The notes: generated by a model not told the origin, from the sequence alone. A stretch of 64,000 nt of DNA from JAHRAW01 sp965249835 (GCA_965249835.1 CBDFMY010000003.1:1-64000); one strand, 5' to 3'. Positions 35,514 through 45,387 are shown, numbered from the stretch's first letter. Numbers and translations are program-made.

Positions 35514-36104
35514 ATGACTGACGAACGCCTAACTGCTCACAATGAGATCGTTTCGCGTCTTTTGGAATTTGATGAAGATGCGCAAAAACATATCCTTAAT
35601 ATGGTATGCCAGTGGTTTAAGGTTCCTATTGAGCCAAAAATGCCAATCAGGCCATATGTGGCAGAGCCTGATTTACCAGAAAACTCGGTTGGTCTATTCG
35701 GCCAAAAATCTGATTTGACACCAAAAGAATTTTTGATGGAGAAAGAACCGGAAACAAATGTTGAAAGGGTCGTGTGTCTTGCATATTACCTAAATCATTA
35801 TAGAGAAACACCTAACTTCAAGACTCTTGATATAAGCAAACTTAACACCGAAGCAGCACAGCCAAAGTTCACTAATCCCACTGTTGCGGTGAATGATGCG
35901 GCAATATCAGGTTTTGTGGTTGCGCGCACTAAAGGTGCTAAACAAATAAGTGCGATGGGTGAGCAATTTGTGTTAGCCCTGCCAGACCGTGATGCGGCAA
36001 AAAAAATAAAACAAAGAATGAGACCTAAAAAGAAGAAGAAATCTGCGGCAAAGAAGAATAGGGGAAAACAGAGTGCAGACAAAAAGGTGCATACTGATGG
36101 ATAA
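35514..36104 (+). CDS. unrecognised protein with lysine-rich C-terminal tail
   Basis: 196 residues, no family recognised with confidence. The N-terminal half is acidic and helical-looking (HNEIVSRLLEFDEDAQKHIL). The middle (ETPNFKTLDISKLNTEAAQP, then NPTVAVNDAAISGFVV and GAKQISAMGEQFVLALPDRD) looks like a small winged-helix-type domain. The last 35 residues are strongly basic (runs of K), suggesting nucleic-acid contact. It has an AAGGTG ribosome site and the strong promoter at 35433. Composition is far more AT-rich than its surroundings, a sign of transfer. It overlaps the HEPN gene by 8 bp, so the pair is a translationally linked cassette directly before hsdM. Confidence 0.75.
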   Translation: MTDERLTAHNEIVSRLLEFDEDAQKHILNMVCQWFKVPIEPKMPIRPYVAEPDLPENSVGLFGQKSDLTPKEFLMEKEPETNVERVVCLAYYLNHYRETPNFKTLDISKLNTEAAQPKFTNPTVAVNDAAISGFVVARTKGAKQISAMGEQFVLALPDRDAAKKIKQRMRPKKKKKSAAKKNRGKQSADKKVHTDG

Positions 36105-36767
36105 AAAACCTTTAAGCGACTTCAAAAAATTCGTAGCAAAAGAAATATCTCCAGCAATTGCAGACATAGAAAGTCTAACAGAAAAGAACCGAGTTCATGT
36201 GCAGAAACTTGTATATACGAATTTAGTGGATCGTTTTGATTCGATGATTGATGTCGCTATTCTCTCAAACTGTAAAGAAGAACATCTGCTAGATACAGCA
36301 TTTAAAGACATGAACCGCCCAATTACCGAATCGGATATTGTAAAACTTCTGATGCATGGTGATAACTTGCAGTCCGTGCTATATGAGAAACTAAAGGGCT
36401 CTTTAATGTCTTCCATTTTGCGTGAACGGCACTCCAAAAAATTAGCAGCCTTATTTGAAGTATTTCAGCCAGATATTGGGCACTGGAACAAACCCAGAGT
36501 AAACGTTTCTACCGGCGCCATTCTAGAGCGTGTCACGCCGCAATATAAAACCCACCATGCTCATTGTGCGGATATGCCGATTGGTTATATTCCAGACGCA
36601 ACTCTCTTGTTCATGGAGCGGGTACAAGTAAGTTTTTAGAGAATGACGTAAATCAACTTAAAAAACTGTTCAAATGCACGCCAACAAAAACTTTTCGGAT
36701 AAAGTTGTCATCGGTGAAAAATGCAATTAAATATTATGACGATCTAGTTGAAATTTTGCTCGCTTAG
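36097..36767 (+). pseudogene. HEPN-type protein, interrupted by a frameshift
   Basis: ATG 36097 (MDKKPLSDFKKF) has an AAGGTG ribosome site and runs in frame to a TAG at 36637-36639. A second frame (from about 36564 to 36767) continues with GYADWLYSRRNSLVHGAG and a natural-looking end, EILLA-stop. The RNSLVH hexamer matches the R-x4-6-H motif of HEPN ribonucleases/RNA-binding domains, and the context resembles RiboL-PSP-type HEPN proteins. The two frames join by an indel at about 36560-36575, for instance an extra CG in GTGCGGATATG. In the uninterrupted form it would be about 220 residues. It may be a recent mutation, a sequencing error or less likely a programmed shift. Confidence 0.65.
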
Positions 36768-36815
36768 CAAAGATTTGTTGTCGAACATATTTATCAATAA
36801 AAAGAAACTAACCCC

Positions 36816-38366
36816 ATGAACAAAACCAGCAACAACATAGAAGCACGGCTTTGGGAAGTAGCGGATAAATTACGGGCGAATTCCAAACTCAAGTCTTCGG
36901 AATATTCCACGCCGGTGCTGGGTCTGGTTTTTCTGCGCTATGCCGACCACAGGTTCCAGGTAGCGACGGCACAACTTAAAGACGCCGGTAGCAAGCGGCG
37001 CAAGATCAGCGCAGTGGACTATCAGGCTCAGGGTGTCCTTTATATCCCTGAGGTGGCACGTTTCTCAATGCTGATTCAGTTGCCGGAGAGCGGCAACATC
37101 GGCACCGCCATCAACAACGCCATGCGCGCCATTGAAGCCAAAAATCCCGACCTCAAGGATGTATTGCCCAAGACCTACAACCGTTTTGACAACGCCCTGC
37201 TCAAGGAACTGCTCAAGACTATGAACTCCGTCCCCATGGATATTGAGGGCGATGCCTTTGGCAAGATTTACGAATATTTCTTAGGTCACTTCGCCATGAC
37301 CGAAGGACAGAAAGGCGGTGAGTTCTTCACGCCCACTGCCATCGTCAAACTCATCGTCGGTATCATTCAGCCTTATCACGGACGCATCTTTGACCCGGCT
37401 TGCGGCTCCGGCGGTATGTTTGTGCAGAGTGCGCGCTTCGTGGCGGAACACCAGAAGAACCCCAGTGCTGAACTCAGCATCTATGGTCAGGAGCGGGTCG
37501 CCGAGACGGTGCGTCTGGGAAAGATGAACCTTGCCGTCCACGGTCTTGCCGGCGACATTCGTCAGGGCAACGCCTACTACGAAGACCTGCATCGCTCCGT
37601 CGGCAAATTTGATTTTGTCATGGCGAATCCGCCCTTCAATGTGAACGAGGTAGACAAGGAACGGCTGAAAGATGATCCGCGCTTCCCCTTCGCCCTGCCA
37701 CGCACCGACAACGCCAACTACCTCTGGATTCAACTCTTCTACAGTGCGCTTGCCGATAAAGGCAGAGCAGGGTTCGTCATGGCGAACTCGGCCTCAGATG
37801 CCCGCAGTTCGGAGTTAGACATCCGCCGACAACTCATCGAAGCCGGTGCGCTGGATGTGATGGTGTCCGTCAGTTCCAACTTCTTCTACACCGTGACCCT
37901 GCCTTGCACCCTATGGTTCTTTGATCGTGGCAAAGGCAAGACACCACGCGCTGACCGTGTGCTGTTCATAGATGCCCGCCCCATCTATCATCAAATTGAC
38001 CGCGCCCACCGCGACTGGACGCCGGCGCAGATTGAGTTTCTCGCCAATATCGCCCGCCTCTATAGGGGCGAGTCAATCGAAAACCTCCACGACAGTGCCG
38101 ACCTGATGTCCACCCACTTCCCCGACCGCAAATACACCGATGTAGCCGGTCTGTGCAAGGTAGCAACCATCGCAGAAATTCAGGCTCAGGGCTGGCGCCT
38201 GAACCCTGGAAGTTATGTGGGAGTAGCAGTACGCGCTGAGGAAGACTTTGACTTCAAGGAACGGCTGAAGACTCAGAACAAGGAATTGGAAATGCTGAAT
38301 GTCGAAGCACGGGAGTTGGAATCCCGGATTGCCAAGAATGTGGTGCAGTTGTTGGGGGTGGAGTGA
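36816..38366 (+). CDS. hsdM: type I restriction-modification system methyltransferase HsdM
   Basis: 516-residue N6-adenine methyltransferase subunit. The N-terminal HsdM domain (LWEVADKLRANSKLKSSEYS) precedes the SAM-binding motif DPACGSGGMF (about residue 193) and catalytic NPPF (about 271). The GGEFFTP segment is also characteristic. The C-terminal coiled coil (KERLKTQNKELEMLNVEARELES) contacts HsdS. The start codon follows the HEPN gene by about 50 bp. It overlaps hsdS by one base (TGATG). Confidence 0.95.
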   Translation: MNKTSNNIEARLWEVADKLRANSKLKSSEYSTPVLGLVFLRYADHRFQVATAQLKDAGSKRRKISAVDYQAQGVLYIPEVARFSMLIQLPESGNIGTAINNAMRAIEAKNPDLKDVLPKTYNRFDNALLKELLKTMNSVPMDIEGDAFGKIYEYFLGHFAMTEGQKGGEFFTPTAIVKLIVGIIQPYHGRIFDPACGSGGMFVQSARFVAEHQKNPSAELSIYGQERVAETVRLGKMNLAVHGLAGDIRQGNAYYEDLHRSVGKFDFVMANPPFNVNEVDKERLKDDPRFPFALPRTDNANYLWIQLFYSALADKGRAGFVMANSASDARSSELDIRRQLIEAGALDVMVSVSSNFFYTVTLPCTLWFFDRGKGKTPRADRVLFIDARPIYHQIDRAHRDWTPAQIEFLANIARLYRGESIENLHDSADLMSTHFPDRKYTDVAGLCKVATIAEIQAQGWRLNPGSYVGVAVRAEEDFDFKERLKTQNKELEMLNVEARELESRIAKNVVQLLGVE

Positions 38367-39619
38367 TGGCGATAGAGATAGCCTCTATGGCCAGACTTGG
38401 TGACATAACCGCAAAGATAGGAAGCGGAGCAACTCCACGTGGTGGAAAAGGATCCTACAAGGCAGCGGGAATCTCTCTGATCCGGAGTTTGAATGTTTAT
38501 GATTCGGATTTTAAGATTTCTAACCTTGCGCATATCGACGCAACACAATCTAAATTACTAAACAACGTCACTGTAGAGGAAAATGACGTTCTTCTAAATA
38601 TAACAGGAGCTTCGGTTGCACGATGTTGCATGGTTCCAAATAAAGTGCTTCCAGCAAGAGTCAATCAGCATGTTGCTATCATTCGTTCCGACAAGGCAAA
38701 GTCAAATCCATTCTATATTCACTTCTGTCTTGTCAGTCCACATTACAAAGATCATCTGTTGTCAATATCACACGGTGGTGCAACAAGAGAGGCTCTTACA
38801 AAAGAGAAGATTGAAGATTTCAAAATTCCGTTACCACCGCTCCTCACGCAACACAAAATAGCTACCGTCCTATCCACCTACGATGACCTGATTGAAAACA
38901 ACCTGCGACGTATCAAGATTCTGGAAGAGATGGCGCAAAATTTCTACCGCGAATGGTTTGTCAAATTCCGTTTCCCTGGACACCAAAACACCCGCTTCGT
39001 TGATTCCCCTCTCGGCAAGATCCCCGCTGGCTGGGAGGTGACGAATCTTGGCGAATCCTGTTATCTAATCATGGGTCAGTCGCCGAAATCTGAGTTTTAC
39101 AACAATGATGGAATCGGCCTGCCATTCCACCAAGGAGTAACAAACTTTGGAGACAGGTTCCCTTCGGATCGATTGTATTGCACCATTGAAGGGCGCATTG
39201 CAGAGGCTGGAGATATTCTCTTCAGCGTTCGTGCCCCTGTTGGGCGAATGAATATTGCAGACAAGAAAATAGTTATTGGTAGAGGTATATCTGCTATTAG
39301 GCATAAAGAAGGGTATCAATTTCTTCTTTGGGAACAGTTACGCAACCGTTTTACTGAAGTTGACACGATGGGCAACGGATCAATATTTGCTTCTGTCACG
39401 AAATCTGATATGCAAGGCATTGAGTTGATTTTCCCACCTACATCAGCTATGTCTGATGCAACTTTTCATCTTGGTCCAATCCACAATGAAATAGACGCGC
39501 TGACGAAGAAAAACACCACCCTCCGCCAAACCCGCGACCTGCTTCTCCCCAAACTCATCTCCGGTGAAATAGATGTGTCGGCACTGGACATTGCCATTCC
39601 CGAGGAGGCCGTCGCGTGA
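38366..39619 (+). CDS. hsdS: type I restriction specificity subunit HsdS
   Basis: 417-residue DNA-recognition subunit with two target-recognition domains. Each is followed by a conserved helical spacer; the central one reads PPLLTQHKIATVLSTYDDLI ... RRIKILEEMAQNFYREWFVK, and the second ends in KNTTLRQTRDLLLPKLISGEI. The start is ATG 38366 in a TGATG overlap with hsdM (a GTG at 38363 is less likely). Lower GC within both recognition domains than in the spacers is typical of shuffling specificity genes. Confidence 0.93.
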   Translation: MAIEIASMARLGDITAKIGSGATPRGGKGSYKAAGISLIRSLNVYDSDFKISNLAHIDATQSKLLNNVTVEENDVLLNITGASVARCCMVPNKVLPARVNQHVAIIRSDKAKSNPFYIHFCLVSPHYKDHLLSISHGGATREALTKEKIEDFKIPLPPLLTQHKIATVLSTYDDLIENNLRRIKILEEMAQNFYREWFVKFRFPGHQNTRFVDSPLGKIPAGWEVTNLGESCYLIMGQSPKSEFYNNDGIGLPFHQGVTNFGDRFPSDRLYCTIEGRIAEAGDILFSVRAPVGRMNIADKKIVIGRGISAIRHKEGYQFLLWEQLRNRFTEVDTMGNGSIFASVTKSDMQGIELIFPPTSAMSDATFHLGPIHNEIDALTKKNTTLRQTRDLLLPKLISGEIDVSALDIAIPEEAVA

Positions 39620-39705
39620 ATCTTAATATCAACTCGGAGGCACGGGACTTCCGGGTAATTTCCGGGTTGTTCTCCGGTCTTCGCGCATGGAGAGAATACT
39701 CATGA
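39616..39705 (+). CDS. 29-residue ORF bridging hsdS and hsdR
   Basis: A GTG at 39616 overlaps the hsdS stop (GTGA) and has a near-ideal AGGAGG (39603-39608) 7 nt upstream, inside the last codons of hsdS. The frame reads VNLNINSEARDFRVISGLFS and nine more residues, then ends in TGA at 39703-39705. That stop overlaps the hsdR ATG at 39702 (ATGA). The exact tiling with overlaps on both sides suggests a translated coupling peptide; it could also be a remnant of a larger gene. No homology is recognised. Confidence 0.5.
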   Translation: MNLNINSEARDFRVISGLFSGLRAWREYS

Positions 39706-42700
39706 CCCCAGCCGGTTACACCGAGGACGCACTGGTTGAGCAACCTGCTATCAAGTTGCTGGCGGAGTTGGGATGGGAAACGGTCAATGCCTTCGATGAG
39801 TTTGCCGGCGGTGCCGGCAGCCTGGGACGCGAGACTAAGGGCGAGGTCATTCTCACTGCCAGATTGCGTCCGGTACTGGTGCGGCTGAACCCGGATGCAC
39901 CGCCCGAAGCCATTGAGCAGGCCGTTGATGAATTGACCCGCGACCGTTCCAGCATGAGCATGGTTGCCGCCAATCGGGAAATCTATCGCCTGCTGAAAAA
40001 CGGCGTGCGTGCCACTTTGCTTGATCCTGAAAGCGACGAGGAAACCGTGGAAGTGGTGCGGCTGATGGATTGGGAGCATCCTGCCAATAACGATTTTCTG
40101 CTGTGCTCGCAGTTCTGGGTGGCGGGCGAGATGCACACGCGCCGCGCCGACCTGGTGGGTTTTGTCAACGGCTTGCCGTTGGTGTTTATTGAACTGAAAG
40201 CCGTACACATCCGCCTAAAAGCCGCCTACGATAACAACCTGCGGGACTATAAAGACACCATTCCACAACTCTTTTGGGCGAATGCGCTGATTATCTTGTC
40301 CAACGGTAGCGAGAGCCGCATGGGTAGCATGACTGCGGGTTGGGAACATCTGGCGGAATGGAAAAAAGTAGACCAGGAAACGGAACAAGGGCAGGTATCG
40401 CTGGAAACAATGTTGCGCGGCGTCTGTGAACCACGGCGGTTGTTGGACTTGGTGGAAAACTTCACCCTATTTAAGGAAGAGCCAGGTGGAATGATCAAAC
40501 TGGTCGCCAAAAACCATCAATATCTCGGTGTTAATAATTCACTGGAAGCTCTGACTAACCGCCGCGAGCGAGACAGCAAGTTAGGTGTCTTTTGGCATAC
40601 GCAAGGTAGTGGCAAAAGCGTGTCTATGATTTTCTTCGCACAAAAGGTGCTGCGCAAATTGTCAGGCAACTGGAGCTTCGTCATCGTCACCGACCGGAAG
40701 GAACTGGACAAGCAGATTTATAAGAACTTCCTATCAGCAGGTGCAGTGACCGAAGATGAGACGCATGCCGAGAGTAGCACCAATTTGCGGCAATTACTCA
40801 GAGAAGACCACCGTTACATCTTTACCCTGATTCACAAGTTCCGAGAGGCAGAGGAAATCTCCAGCCGAGACGACATCATCGTCATCACCGACGAGGCGCA
40901 CCGTAGCCAGTATGACACCCTGGCACTGAACATGCGCACGGCACTACCCAACGCTGCCTTCATGGCTTTTACCGGCACACCGCTGATTCAGGGCGAAGAA
41001 AAAACCAAACAGGTATTCGGTGACTACATCAGCGTCTATGGCTTTCAGCAGTCAGTGCTGGACGGTGCCACAGTGCCGCTTTATTACGAAAACCGCATTC
41101 CTGAACTGCAACTGATCAACGAGGATTTCAACGAGGATGTGGAGAAGTTATTAGAAGAGGCGGAACTAGATGAAGCCCAGGAGAAAAAACTGGAGCAGGT
41201 TATCAGCAAGGAATACCACCTAATCACCCGGGACGAGCGATTAGAAGCAATAGCAAAAGATGTGGTGGCGCATTTCACCGGACGCGGCTTCCCAGGCAAG
41301 GCGATGATGATCTGCATTGACAAGGCAACGGCAGTGCGCATGTATGACAAAGTGCGCGCGCATTGGACAGCGATGATTGAAGATCTACGCACAGAATGTG
41401 ATGCGGCGCAGGATGCCGCAAAAGACCCTCTACAAGAGCGCATTGACTGGATGTTAGAGACGGATATGGCGGTTGTTGTTTCTCAGGGGCAGAACGAAAT
41501 CGCAGACTTGAGGGATAAGGGACTGGATATTCGTCCGCACCGCAAGCGCGTGCTTGAGAAAGACCTGGAGACAAAGTTCAAAAACCCGGACGATCCCTTT
41601 CGCCTGGTCTTTGTCTGCGCCATGTGGATGACCGGTTTTGATGTGCCCAGTTGTTCAACGCTCTACCTTGATAAGCCAATGCGTAACCACACCCTGATGC
41701 AGGCCATCGCTCGCGCTAATCGCGTCTACCCCGGCAAGACGAGCGGATTGATCCTGGATTATGTCGGCGTCTTCCGCAATTTGGAGAAAGCACTGGCGAT
41801 TTATGGTGTCGGCGGCAGTAGCGGTACAAGCCCAGTGGAAGATAAAAGCGCACTGTTGGCGCTGTTACGCCAGGCGATGGAGAAAACCCGAAACCTTTGT
41901 CGCGACCATGGCGTTGATTTATCTGCTATTCATGTCGCTGTGTATTTTGATCGCATCAAATTGCTGGATGACGCTGTGGAGGCACTGGTTTCTTCGGAGG
42001 ACATCAAGCGTTATTTCCTTGATTGCGCCAACCAAGTGAAGCGACTTTACAAGGCGATCTTGCCCGACCCGGCGGCGCGGGAATTTGCTGCCGGGATCAC
42101 GCCGGTTCAGGTCATAGCAGAAAAAATTCGGGCACTAGTTCCACCAGCAGATATATCGCAGGTCATGAAGGATATGGAGGACCTGCTTGACCAGTCCATC
42201 GCAACGGAGGGGTATACCATTGGTGACTATATCGCGCCATATGGTGTTGGAAGGCCTCTTGATCTGAGTGGTATTGATTTTGAGAAACTGGCAAAGAAAT
42301 TTAATACGAGTCGCAAGCGCACTGAGAATGAAAAACTCAAGGGGTTGATAGGGAAAAAACTTGAAGTAATGGTGCGGCTCAACCGAACTCGCATGGATTA
42401 TATGAACAAATTTCAGGAGATGATTAACGCTTACAACGCGGGCAGTCTGAATGCCGAGCAGTTTTTTCAACAACTGCGCGTTTTTGCCAATAGTCTGAAC
42501 AAAGAAGAGCAACGTAGCGTTAGCGAGCAGTTGAGCGAAGAGGAATTAGCCATTTTTGATCTCCTGACCAAACCAAATATAGAAATGAGCGATGCGGACA
42601 AGATCAAAGTGAAATCTATCTCCCGAAACCTTTTGATCAAACTCAAAGCAGGGAAACTCGTACTGGATTGGCGCAAACATCAGCAAACACGTGCGGCGGT

Positions 42701-42842
42701 GCGCGTCACCATCGAAAAACTACTGGACGAAAAATTGCCACCAGCCTTCACGCCAGTCTTTGAGCAGAAGACCTCGGCCGTGTTCCAGCATGTGTACGAG
42801 GCTTATTATGGAGAGGGGCGGAGCGTTTATGCGATAGCATAG
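39702..42842 (+). CDS. hsdR: type I restriction endonuclease subunit HsdR
   Basis: 1046-residue motor/nuclease subunit. The N-terminal nuclease domain contains the ELK motif in LVFIELKA (about residue 163). The helicase core has Walker A GSGKS in WHTQGSGKSVSM (about 300) and DEAH in ITDEAHRSQYD (about 396), with a TGTP motif following. Motif VI-like QAIARANRVYPGK lies further on. The start at 39702 is chosen for its ATGA overlap with the 29-codon ORF; ATG 39687 is the longer alternative. Together with HsdM and HsdS it forms a complete, apparently intact system. Confidence 0.95.
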   Translation: MTPAGYTEDALVEQPAIKLLAELGWETVNAFDEFAGGAGSLGRETKGEVILTARLRPVLVRLNPDAPPEAIEQAVDELTRDRSSMSMVAANREIYRLLKNGVRATLLDPESDEETVEVVRLMDWEHPANNDFLLCSQFWVAGEMHTRRADLVGFVNGLPLVFIELKAVHIRLKAAYDNNLRDYKDTIPQLFWANALIILSNGSESRMGSMTAGWEHLAEWKKVDQETEQGQVSLETMLRGVCEPRRLLDLVENFTLFKEEPGGMIKLVAKNHQYLGVNNSLEALTNRRERDSKLGVFWHTQGSGKSVSMIFFAQKVLRKLSGNWSFVIVTDRKELDKQIYKNFLSAGAVTEDETHAESSTNLRQLLREDHRYIFTLIHKFREAEEISSRDDIIVITDEAHRSQYDTLALNMRTALPNAAFMAFTGTPLIQGEEKTKQVFGDYISVYGFQQSVLDGATVPLYYENRIPELQLINEDFNEDVEKLLEEAELDEAQEKKLEQVISKEYHLITRDERLEAIAKDVVAHFTGRGFPGKAMMICIDKATAVRMYDKVRAHWTAMIEDLRTECDAAQDAAKDPLQERIDWMLETDMAVVVSQGQNEIADLRDKGLDIRPHRKRVLEKDLETKFKNPDDPFRLVFVCAMWMTGFDVPSCSTLYLDKPMRNHTLMQAIARANRVYPGKTSGLILDYVGVFRNLEKALAIYGVGGSSGTSPVEDKSALLALLRQAMEKTRNLCRDHGVDLSAIHVAVYFDRIKLLDDAVEALVSSEDIKRYFLDCANQVKRLYKAILPDPAAREFAAGITPVQVIAEKIRALVPPADISQVMKDMEDLLDQSIATEGYTIGDYIAPYGVGRPLDLSGIDFEKLAKKFNTSRKRTENEKLKGLIGKKLEVMVRLNRTRMDYMNKFQEMINAYNAGSLNAEQFFQQLRVFANSLNKEEQRSVSEQLSEEELAIFDLLTKPNIEMSDADKIKVKSISRNLLIKLKAGKLVLDWRKHQQTRAAVRVTIEKLLDEKLPPAFTPVFEQKTSAVFQHVYEAYYGEGRSVYAIA

Positions 42843-42974
42843 GCTATCGTTTCGGGGTGCCGGAAACCATACACAGCGGCACGATGCCGGAGAATTAAGT
42901 ATCATACTGCCCATGATTTCAGGTTGGGATTCTTCTGACACACTTTATTTAAGGCAAGGGGCGAATTAAACAAA

Positions 42975-45347
42975 ATGACTACGCGGCGGATTTTGTGGTT
43001 TTCCGATCTCGGCATGGGCGATGTGGCGCGCGTCGGCGGCAAGAACGCATCCTTGGGGGAAATGATTTCCAATCTCGCCGGTGCCGGGATTCGAGTCCCC
43101 GATGGGTTTGCCACGAGCGCGGACGCATACCGCGAATTCATCCGGCACGAAGGATTGGACGAACGCATTCAAGGGTTGTTGGCCGGTCTGGATGTGGACG
43201 ATGTCGCGGCGTTGCAAAAAACCGGCAAACAAATCCGCGACTGGGTAACCGACACGCCGCTTCCTGCGGCGCTGAAAAAAGAAATTCGCGCGGCGTGGTC
43301 GCAACTAACCGCCGACGGTTCGGGCTCGGTGGCGGTGCGCTCATCTGCCACTGCGGAAGATTTGCCCGAAGCCTCGTTCGCCGGCCAGCAGGAAACTTTT
43401 CTCAATGTCAGCGGCATGGATGCGGTGCTCGCCTGCGTTCGCCGCGTGTTCGCTTCGTTGTTCAACGACCGCGCCATCGCCTATCGCGCCCATCAGGGCT
43501 TCGACCACGCCGAAGTCGCGCTGTCGGCGGGCATTCAGCACATGGTGCGCAGCGACCGCGGCGCCTCCGGTGCGATGTTCACCATTGACACCGAATCCGG
43601 ATTTGATCAGGTGGTGTTCATCACTTCGTCGTGGGGGTTGGGCGAATGCGTGGTGCAAGGCTCGGTCAATCCGGATGAATTCTATGTCTACAAACCCGCG
43701 CTGGCGGCGCAACGAGCGGCCATTGTGCGCCGCACCCTCGGCTCCAAAAAAATCAAAATGATTTACGCTGAGCAAGGTGCGGAAATGGTCAAGACCGTTG
43801 ATGTTGCACCGGCGCAACAAAATCAGTTTTCTCTTGACGACAATGACATCACCGAACTGGCGCGCATGGCGGTGGCCATCGAACAACATTACCGGCGAGC
43901 GATGGACATCGAATGGGGCAAGGACGGCGACAGCGGCGAGTTGTTCATCTTGCAGGCGCGTCCCGAAACCGTGAAAAGTCGCGCCAGCAAACAAGTGCTG
44001 GAGCGTTATCAACTTGCGCAACCAGGCAATGCGCCGCGCAAAGTATTGGTGCGCGGACGCAGCGTCGGTCATCGCATCGGCAGCGGTCGCGTGCGCATTG
44101 CACCGAGTGCCAATGCGCTGGATAAAGTGCAAGACGGCGATGTGTTGGTGACCGACATGACCGACCCGGACTGGGAGCCGGTAATGAAACGGGCTTCGGC
44201 GATCATCACCAATCGCGGCGGGCGCACCTGCCATGCCGCCATCATCGCGCGGGAACTCGGCGTGCCGGCCATCGTCGGTTGCGGCAACGCCACCGAATTG
44301 CTCGAAGACGATGCCGAGGTCACGGCTTCCTGCGCCGAAGGCGACACCGGCATTGTGTATGCCGGCATGTTGGAATATCAGGTAACCACAACCGACCTGG
44401 AAAAAATGCCCGAACTGCCATTCAAGATCGCCATGAATGTCGGCAATCCGGAACGCGCCTTCGCGCTATCGCAAATTCCCAACGCCGGCATCGGTCTCGC
44501 GCGACTGGAGTTCATCATCAACAACACCATCGGCATCCACCCGCACGCGTTGCTGGAAAAAGACGACATGCCGGACGAAGTGCAGCAGCGCATCGAAACC
44601 GCAATGGCCGGCTATGAAGACCCGCGAAGTTTTTACATTGAGAAACTCGCCGAGGGCATCGGCTGTTTGGGCGCGGCGTTTTTTCCCAAGCCGGTAATCG
44701 TGCGCCTGTCGGATTTCAAATCCAACGAATACGCGAACCTCATCGGCGGCGAGCGCTTTGAACCCGATGAAGAAAATCCGATGCTGGGTTTTCGCGGTGC
44801 CTCGCGCTACATTTCCGATTCCTTTCGTCGCTGTTTTGAAATGGAATGTGCGGCGCTTAAAAAAGTGCGCGATGAAATGGGTTTGACCAATGTGGAAATC
44901 ATGGTGCCTTTCGTGCGCACGCTGAACGAAGCGCAACGGGTCATCGAGTTGCTGGCGGAAAATAATTTGCGGCGCGGGGAAAACGGATTACGCGTTATTA
45001 TGATGTGCGAAATTCCAAGCAACGCGTTGCTCGCCGATGCATTTCTCGAACACTTTGATGGCTTCTCCATCGGCTCCAACGACCTGACCCAATTTACCCT
45101 CGGGCTGGATCGCGATTCCGCCATCATCGCGCACTTGTTTGACGAACGAGACGCGGCGGTCAAGGCGTTGCTCCGCATGGCCATCGTCGCCTGCAAAAAA
45201 GCCGGCAAGTATGTCGGCATCTGCGGTCAGGGTCCCTCGGATCATCCTGACCTGGCGCAGTGGTTGATGGCGCAAGGCATCGACAGCGTGTCGCTGAACC
45301 CCGACAGCGTGGTGGAAACCTGGCTATTTCTGGCGAGCAAAAAATGA
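42975..45347 (+). CDS. ppsA: phosphoenolpyruvate synthase PpsA
   Basis: 790-residue enzyme that makes phosphoenolpyruvate from pyruvate and ATP in gluconeogenesis. The ATP-grasp domain shows GGKNASLGEM and RSSATAEDLPEASFAGQQET. The swivelling phosphohistidine domain has TNRGGRTCHAAIIARELG-PAIVG with the catalytic His. The C-terminal PEP domain has GIGLARLEFIINN, LGFRGASRY and the CGQGPSDHPD cysteine loop. The regulatory gene ppsR is not adjacent. It immediately follows the restriction operon, 130 bp downstream. Confidence 0.96.
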   Translation: MTTRRILWFSDLGMGDVARVGGKNASLGEMISNLAGAGIRVPDGFATSADAYREFIRHEGLDERIQGLLAGLDVDDVAALQKTGKQIRDWVTDTPLPAALKKEIRAAWSQLTADGSGSVAVRSSATAEDLPEASFAGQQETFLNVSGMDAVLACVRRVFASLFNDRAIAYRAHQGFDHAEVALSAGIQHMVRSDRGASGAMFTIDTESGFDQVVFITSSWGLGECVVQGSVNPDEFYVYKPALAAQRAAIVRRTLGSKKIKMIYAEQGAEMVKTVDVAPAQQNQFSLDDNDITELARMAVAIEQHYRRAMDIEWGKDGDSGELFILQARPETVKSRASKQVLERYQLAQPGNAPRKVLVRGRSVGHRIGSGRVRIAPSANALDKVQDGDVLVTDMTDPDWEPVMKRASAIITNRGGRTCHAAIIARELGVPAIVGCGNATELLEDDAEVTASCAEGDTGIVYAGMLEYQVTTTDLEKMPELPFKIAMNVGNPERAFALSQIPNAGIGLARLEFIINNTIGIHPHALLEKDDMPDEVQQRIETAMAGYEDPRSFYIEKLAEGIGCLGAAFFPKPVIVRLSDFKSNEYANLIGGERFEPDEENPMLGFRGASRYISDSFRRCFEMECAALKKVRDEMGLTNVEIMVPFVRTLNEAQRVIELLAENNLRRGENGLRVIMMCEIPSNALLADAFLEHFDGFSIGSNDLTQFTLGLDRDSAIIAHLFDERDAAVKALLRMAIVACKKAGKYVGICGQGPSDHPDLAQWLMAQGIDSVSLNPDSVVETWLFLASKK

Positions 45348-45387
45348 CGAGTGCCGTCATGCTCGCGCAAGCGCGGCGCATTAAAAA

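Noticed and set aside
35514..36767. Calling the cassette a classical HEPN-MNT toxin-antitoxin pair
   Set aside because: The first protein lacks the GSxAxGxxxxxSDxD motif expected of MNT nucleotidyltransferases, so the label would be unsupported.
43341..44234. 297-codon open frame antisense to ppsA
   Set aside because: Shadow of ppsA; no domain, no ribosome site, and the plus-strand product is complete.
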